Assembly (NCBI RefSeq): GCF_943737015.1
Contig: NZ_CALSFP010000001.1
Coordinates: forward strand, 1,116,001-1,180,000
Origin: Staphylococcus sp. Marseille-Q5304
GTDB taxonomy: Bacteria > Bacillota > Bacilli > Staphylococcales > Staphylococcaceae
Length of the DNA: 64,000 nucleotides
Direction: 5' to 3'
Below are positions 60,572 through 64,000 of the stretch, in pieces; position 1 is the stretch's first letter; each line of letters begins with the position of its first letter. The translations under genes and the position numbers were made by a program. The notes below the pieces were generated by a model. It worked only from the letters and a program-made list of their open reading frames with translations. It made no database searches and was not told the DNA's origin.

Positions 60572-60760
60572 GTGTTAATTATGAAAAATGAAAATTTAGT
60601 TTCTACTATTGCAATTATAGTTGCAATTATTATTGGAATCATATTACAAGTACAGTTTCAATTACCTTTATTAGTTTCTGCTGTTGTTGCAGTTTTCTTA
60701 GGGATTTTCGTCGGTTTTATAATAGTAATGGTGCAATCGATTATAAAAAAAGAACAATAA
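60572..60760 (+). CDS. Small membrane protein, 62 aa
   Basis: Two hydrophobic helices (LVSTIAIIVAIIIGIIL and LLVSAVVAVFLGIFVGFIIV) are joined by a short loop, with a basic end. The GTG at 60572 is 5 bp after AGGAG, and the ATG at 60581 is 14 bp after it; either could be used. It has a strong terminator of its own. I do not recognise the family; nothing beyond membrane location can be said. Confidence 0.7.
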   Translation: MLIMKNENLVSTIAIIVAIIIGIILQVQFQLPLLVSAVVAVFLGIFVGFIIVMVQSIIKKEQ

Positions 60761-60770
60761 ATAAAGTTAC

Positions 60771-60822
60771 AGCGATGCCAGAAATCATTAAAAAATAATG
60801 GATTTCTGGCATCGCTCTTTTT
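60771..60822 (+). terminator. Terminator of the small membrane protein gene
   Basis: AGCGATGCCAGAAATC pairs perfectly with GATTTCTGGCATCGCT, with T5 after it on the plus strand. Confidence 0.88.
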
Positions 60823-60838
60823 ATCTCTTTATTTTTAT

Positions 60839-61036
60839 TTAAGCTTCTTTCACAAATGTTAGAATCGCATTAAATTCTTGTTCTTCAGCTGAAAACTTAG
60901 TGATACTTTGTTGATTAATTGTAGAATCTAGTAATTTATAATTTGAAAGTTCTTCTTGTCCGAGCATTTCATTTATCTTTTGCTCTAATTGTGTAAGTTC
61001 ACTAGCATTTACTGTCATTAATTTAACTTGTTGCAT
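60839..61036 (-). CDS. Small protein, weakly Cse60/YteV-like
   Basis: The 65-aa protein has VKLMTVNASELTQLEQKINE at its start and FNAILTFVKEA at its end. The pattern recalls the small Bacillus protein Cse60/YteV, which has an alpha-beta fold of similar length. There is no Cys and no membrane helix. AAAGGAGAC precedes the ATG. It is single-gene. The family link is my weak pattern match; in a non-sporulating staphylococcus any role is unknown. Confidence 0.7.
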   Translation of the reverse strand: MQQVKLMTVNASELTQLEQKINEMLGQEELSNYKLLDSTINQQSITKFSAEEQEFNAILTFVKEA

Positions 61037-61089
61037 ATGGCACGTCTCCTTTATTAAATTTTCATTATAAAAAATACTATTTTTATATG

Positions 61090-61160
61090 AGTCTAAGACA
61101 AAAATAGATGCTTCAGACTCTTTAACATTGAGTGGGAATACGAAATCTCTGTCCCATTTC
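61090..61160 (-). repeat. Dispersed intergenic repeat, copy D (inverted, short)
   Basis: Read on the minus strand it has GGGACAGAGATTTCGTATTC, then a hairpin arm GAGTCTGAAG and the end TTGTCTTAGACTC. These are the outer blocks of copies A-C with the middle missing. Confidence 0.7.
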
Positions 61161-61227
61161 TTAATTTAATTTCACTATATAGTTATTGTACCCATTTTGC
61201 ACCCAAATGACTCCAAAATATATGTGG

Positions 61228-61278
61228 GTACAAAAAAACGATTCCCATTATCCAAATTGAATAACACGAATCGCTTAT
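61228..61278 (-). terminator. Terminator of glnA
   Basis: GCGATTC-GTGTTATTC pairs with GGATAATG-GGAATCGT on the minus strand and T7 follows. Confidence 0.8.
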
Positions 61279-61307
61279 TATCAGTAATTTTCCCTCTTGT
61301 TTAGCAC

Positions 61308-62648
61308 CTAGTATTGTTTAATATATTGTTCTCTTTCCCATTCAGAAACTTGAGTTCTGTAATAATCCCATTCGATTGATTTTGAGTTAACGAATTGATT
61401 ATAAATATGGTTACCTAATGCATCTTTAATAGATTCATTGTCTTTCATAGCTTTAATTGCTGTATATAAAGTAGAAGGTAAATCTTGGATACCAACCGCT
61501 TCACGTTCTTCACGATTCATTTCATAAATGTTTTGATTTACTGGTTCAGGTACTTCTAATTTATTTTTAATACCGTCTAGACCTGCTTTTAAGATAGCTG
61601 CAAGTGCTAAGTAAGGGTTAGCTGCTGGGTCTACTGAACGTACCTCAACACGTGTTGATAACCCACGAGAAGATGGTACACGAATTAATGGAGAACGGTT
61701 CTTACCACTCCAAGCAATGTAACAAGGTGCTTCGTAACCAGGTACTAAACGTTTATATGAATTTACAAGTGGGTTACATACTGCAGTGAATCCACGTGCA
61801 TTTTTCATAATACCAGCTAAGAAGTGGAATGCATCGTCTGTCATTTGCATGTCGCCATTTGGATCGTAGAATGCATTTTCATCACCTTTGAATAGTGATA
61901 CGTTGAAGTGCATACCACTACCGTTCACACCGAATAATGGTTTTGGCATAAACGTTGCATGTAAGTTATGTTGACGCGCGATTGTTTTTACAACTAATTT
62001 GAATGTTTGGATGTTGTCACAAGCTGTAATTGCATCAGCATATTTGAAATCAATTTCGTGCTGACCAGGCGCTACTTCGTGGTGACTTGCTTCGATGTCG
62101 AAGCCCATGTCTTCTAATTCTAATACGATATCACGTCGACAATTTTCACCTAAGTCTGTAGGTGCAAGGTCGAAGTATCCACCGTCATCGTTTAATTCTA
62201 AAGTAGGTTCACCTTTTTCATCTAATTTGAATAAGAAGAATTCTGGCTCAGGTCCAAGATTGATATCTGTGTAACCTAATTCTTGCATTTCATCTAAAAC
62301 ACGTTTTAAATTAGCACGAGGGTCACCTTCGAATGGTGTACCGTCAGTTTTATAAACATCACAGATTAAACGCGCAACTTTACCTTGTCCAGCTGTCCAT
62401 GGGAAGATTACCCATGTATCTAAATCTGGGTATAAATACATATCTGATTCTTCGATACGAACGAAACCTTCAATTGAAGATCCGTCGAACATCATTTCGT
62501 TGTTTAATACTTTATCTAATTGACTTACTGGAACCTCTACATTTTTAATGATACCTAAAATATCTGTAAATTGTAGACGTAAGTATCTTACGTTTTCTTC
62601 CTTAGCAAACTTTTGAATATCTTCTTTACTAAAAGTACGTTCTGGCAT
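61308..62648 (-). CDS. glnA: Glutamine synthetase, type I
   Basis: GlnA condenses glutamate and ammonia. The 446-aa length is the GSI-alpha type without adenylylation control. [19 protein letters not shown], the metal region GPEPEFFLF, the [12 protein letters not shown] block, [10 protein letters not shown] and the NRSPLIRVP loop are present. In this type GlnA bound to glutamine also activates the repressor GlnR. The ATG at 62648 follows TGGAGG, 17 bp after glnR. It is co-transcribed with glnR. Confidence 0.97.
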   Translation of the reverse strand: MPERTFSKEDIQKFAKEENVRYLRLQFTDILGIIKNVEVPVSQLDKVLNNEMMFDGSSIEGFVRIEESDMYLYPDLDTWVIFPWTAGQGKVARLICDVYKTDGTPFEGDPRANLKRVLDEMQELGYTDINLGPEPEFFLFKLDEKGEPTLELNDDGGYFDLAPTDLGENCRRDIVLELEDMGFDIEASHHEVAPGQHEIDFKYADAITACDNIQTFKLVVKTIARQHNLHATFMPKPLFGVNGSGMHFNVSLFKGDENAFYDPNGDMQMTDDAFHFLAGIMKNARGFTAVCNPLVNSYKRLVPGYEAPCYIAWSGKNRSPLIRVPSSRGLSTRVEVRSVDPAANPYLALAAILKAGLDGIKNKLEVPEPVNQNIYEMNREEREAVGIQDLPSTLYTAIKAMKDNESIKDALGNHIYNQFVNSKSIEWDYYRTQVSEWEREQYIKQY

Positions 62649-62665
62649 AATCTATGTCCTCCAGT

Positions 62666-63037
62666 CTATTTTTTGATAAAACGTGATAAATCACCACGAT
62701 TTATCGGAATCGCTTCTCGTTGCGGTTTCTGTGTAGCTTCTACTATCATTTTTTTCCGTGTTAGTTGTTCATCGTCAGAGAGATGTTCTTGTTCATTATG
62801 TATGATTTGTTTTATGCCTCTCATATTAAAGCCTTTTTCAATGAGGCTTTTTATTTCTAAAAGGCGTTCCAAATCATTTAATGAAAAAAGTCGTTTATTC
62901 CCTTCTGAACGTTGAGGTTTAATTAGTTCATGTGTTTCATAGTAACGAATTTGTCTCGCAGATAATTCGCTTAACTTTGTGACAACACTCATAGAGAAGA
63001 CAGGCATATTTCGTCTTAATGTATCATTGGACTGCAT
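62666..63037 (-). CDS. glnR: GlnR, MerR-type repressor of nitrogen genes
   Basis: GlnR represses glnRA when nitrogen is plentiful. The 123-aa protein has the MerR-family winged helix ([20 protein letters not shown], near residue 20) with the [15 protein letters not shown] block after it. It ends in the basic autoinhibitory tail that senses feedback-inhibited GlnA. The ATG at 63037 has GAGGTG 7 bp upstream; the longer open frame above runs through the promoter. An operator is visible upstream. Confidence 0.95.
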   Translation of the reverse strand: MQSNDTLRRNMPVFSMSVVTKLSELSARQIRYYETHELIKPQRSEGNKRLFSLNDLERLLEIKSLIEKGFNMRGIKQIIHNEQEHLSDDEQLTRKKMIVEATQKPQREAIPINRGDLSRFIKK

Positions 63038-63068
63038 TCCTATCACCTCTACTTTTGAACTTGTATTT

Positions 63069-63119
63069 AATTTAGCACATTCAACATGCAATTTCAAAAA
63101 TATGTCAGGTTTTCTAACA
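63069..63119 (-). promoter_or_regulatory. glnRA promoter with GlnR operator
   Basis: The -35 is TTGAAA (63097-63092) and the -10 is TAAATT (63074-63069), with a 17-bp spacer. TGTTAGAAAACCTGACA (63119-63103, minus) is a perfect TGTNA-N7-TNACA site just upstream of the -35. Confidence 0.88.
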
Positions 63120-63203
63120 TCATTGCCAAAACGTTGATATAACTGTGATTCAAAAGCTAATTTTTATTTCAGATAAAAAAACAACCGAAAGTTATGTTAA
63201 AAA

Positions 63204-63268
63204 ATTAAAAAAATCCATATTCATTCACGAATAATTAACGTAAATTTTTCGTGAAAATATGGATTTTA
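63204..63268 (-). terminator. Terminator of the YnbB-type gene
   Basis: AAATCCATATT...TTCACGAA pairs with TTCGTGAA...ATATGGATTT. The long T run is on the minus strand, 25 bp after the stop at 63291. Confidence 0.85.
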
Positions 63269-63290
63269 CATCTGACATTATAATACGTTA

Positions 63291-64000
63291 TTAAATTAAT
63301 TGCTCTTTTTGAAGTCTTTCTGCTGCTCTAGATACTGCAAGTTTAACGTGTTCATATGTTAAACCACCTTGTACGTAGGCTTCATATGGTGGTCGAATAG
63401 GTCCGTCTGCCGAAAGTTCAATAGAGGACCCTTGCACAAAAGTACCTGCAGCCATAATGACATCATCTTCATATCCTGGCATATAGGCAGGTTCAGGGCT
63501 AAAGTGTGCATTAATTGGTGAAGCATGTTGTATGCTTTGGCAAAATTGAATCATTTGTTCTTTTGTATCAAATTCAACCGTTTGAATTAAATCGGTTCTC
63601 GGTGCGTCATATTTAGGGTTTGTTCGCATGTTCATTTTCTCTAATAATAAACTTGTGAATAGTGCACCTTTCAAACTTTGGCTTACAACGTGTGGCGCTA
63701 AGAAAAATCCTTGATACATTTCTTGTAATGAATTCAATGAAGCACCTGCTTCTTTACCTATACCTGGTGCTGTGAGGCGATAGCCACAACGTTCGATTAA
63801 TGATGCTTTACCGGCAATATAACCCCCAATTTTAGCTAACCCGCCACCTGGATTTTTAATAAGTGAACCAGCAATTAAGTCAGCTCCACATTCAATCGGT
63901 TCACGACGTTCTACAAATTCTCCATAACAATTATCTACAAAGATAATAATATTAGGGTAATGTGTCTTGATTTTTTCTATTGCCGCTTCAATTTCATTTA
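63291..64000 (-). CDS. YnbB-type PLP enzyme, methionine gamma-lyase/aluminium-resistance family (5' end outside window)
   Basis: The C-terminal 236 codons are present and the frame runs off the right edge. This family of fold-type I PLP enzymes (Bacillus YnbB) is annotated as methionine gamma-lyase-like or aluminium resistance protein, but the true reaction is not settled. The PLP-lysine motif SLIKNPGGGLAKIGGYIAGK and the upstream VDNCYGEFVERREPIECGAD are both inside the window. It normally stands directly before glnR-glnA, as here. The stop is at 63291 and a strong terminator follows, so glnRA has its own promoter. Confidence 0.92.
   Translation of the reverse strand, partial: NEIEAAIEKIKTHYPNIIIFVDNCYGEFVERREPIECGADLIAGSLIKNPGGGLAKIGGYIAGKASLIERCGYRLTAPGIGKEAGASLNSLQEMYQGFFLAPHVVSQSLKGALFTSLLLEKMNMRTNPKYDAPRTDLIQTVEFDTKEQMIQFCQSIQHASPINAHFSPEPAYMPGYEDDVIMAAGTFVQGSSIELSADGPIRPPYEAYVQGGLTYEHVKLAVSRAAERLQKEQLI

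Overview
The window is chromosomal DNA of a low-GC Firmicute, almost certainly a Staphylococcus. The evidence is the pair femA/femB (pentaglycine bridge enzymes), the divergent sosA/lexA pair, the block parC-parE-plsY, sbcD/sbcC, the gene order lexA-sosA-ynzC-tkt-yneF, a membrane-anchored nuclease of the Nuc2 type, and strong ribosome binding sites. From memory, FemA and FemB differ from S. aureus at many positions, so a non-aureus (coagulase-negative type) species is more likely. I cannot name the species from this sequence alone. No rRNA, tRNA, insertion sequence, phage or CRISPR array was seen. This is core genome.

Layout. 1-5 kb: 3' truncated oligoendopeptidase F, a small membrane protein, a 670-bp gene-free stretch, then femB and femA. 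5-13 kb: a DJ-1/PfpI protein and the trp operon (trpEGDCFBA, minus strand) behind a strong promoter and two tandem tryptophan T-box leaders. Its trpF carries an in-frame TAA. 13-20 kb: a flavodoxin-fold oxidoreductase, tyrA, an SOS-controlled Y-family polymerase, a tautomerase, msrR, msrA, a probable CcpA-controlled small RNA and an AI-2E-family membrane protein. 20-34 kb: alsT-like symporter, parC/parE, plsY, an IscA-like protein, a thioesterase, aconitase, a BCCT transporter and mscL. 34-45 kb: sbcC/sbcD, ccdC-like, small proteins, transketolase, sosA/lexA and a CAP-domain protein. 45-52 kb: guaC, a zinc-independent S14 facing an L33 gene with Zur-like sites between them, catalase with a PerR-like box, an amino-acid permease, a small unknown protein and a HAD phosphatase. 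52-61 kb: thrB, thrC, hom, divergent aspartokinase, two little-known proteins, a NERD-domain protein, thermonuclease and small proteins. 61-64 kb: glnA-glnR with a GlnR operator and the 3' part of a YnbB-type PLP enzyme.

How the genes work together. Amino-acid biosynthesis dominates (Trp, Tyr, Thr, Gln). A second theme is the SOS response: LexA-type palindromes lie in front of the Y-family polymerase (two sites), sbcDC, sosA and lexA, and a one-mismatch site lies before parE. Metal and oxidant control is suggested by Zur-like, PerR-like and Fur-like sites at rpsN/rpmG, katA and acnA. Carbon control is suggested by two perfect cre matches, one over a small-RNA promoter and one at the start of an uncharacterised gene.

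Most interesting observations: the nonsense-interrupted trpF in an otherwise intact, doubly T-box-controlled operon; the cre-overlapped small-RNA gene with a C/U-rich hairpin loop; a DeoR sensor domain without a DNA-binding part; a CAP-domain gene whose only reasonable start codon is ATT; a 31-bp perfect tandem duplication in a promoter; a 26-codon small gene; and four copies of a dispersed intergenic repeat. I found no clear new defence or mobile system.
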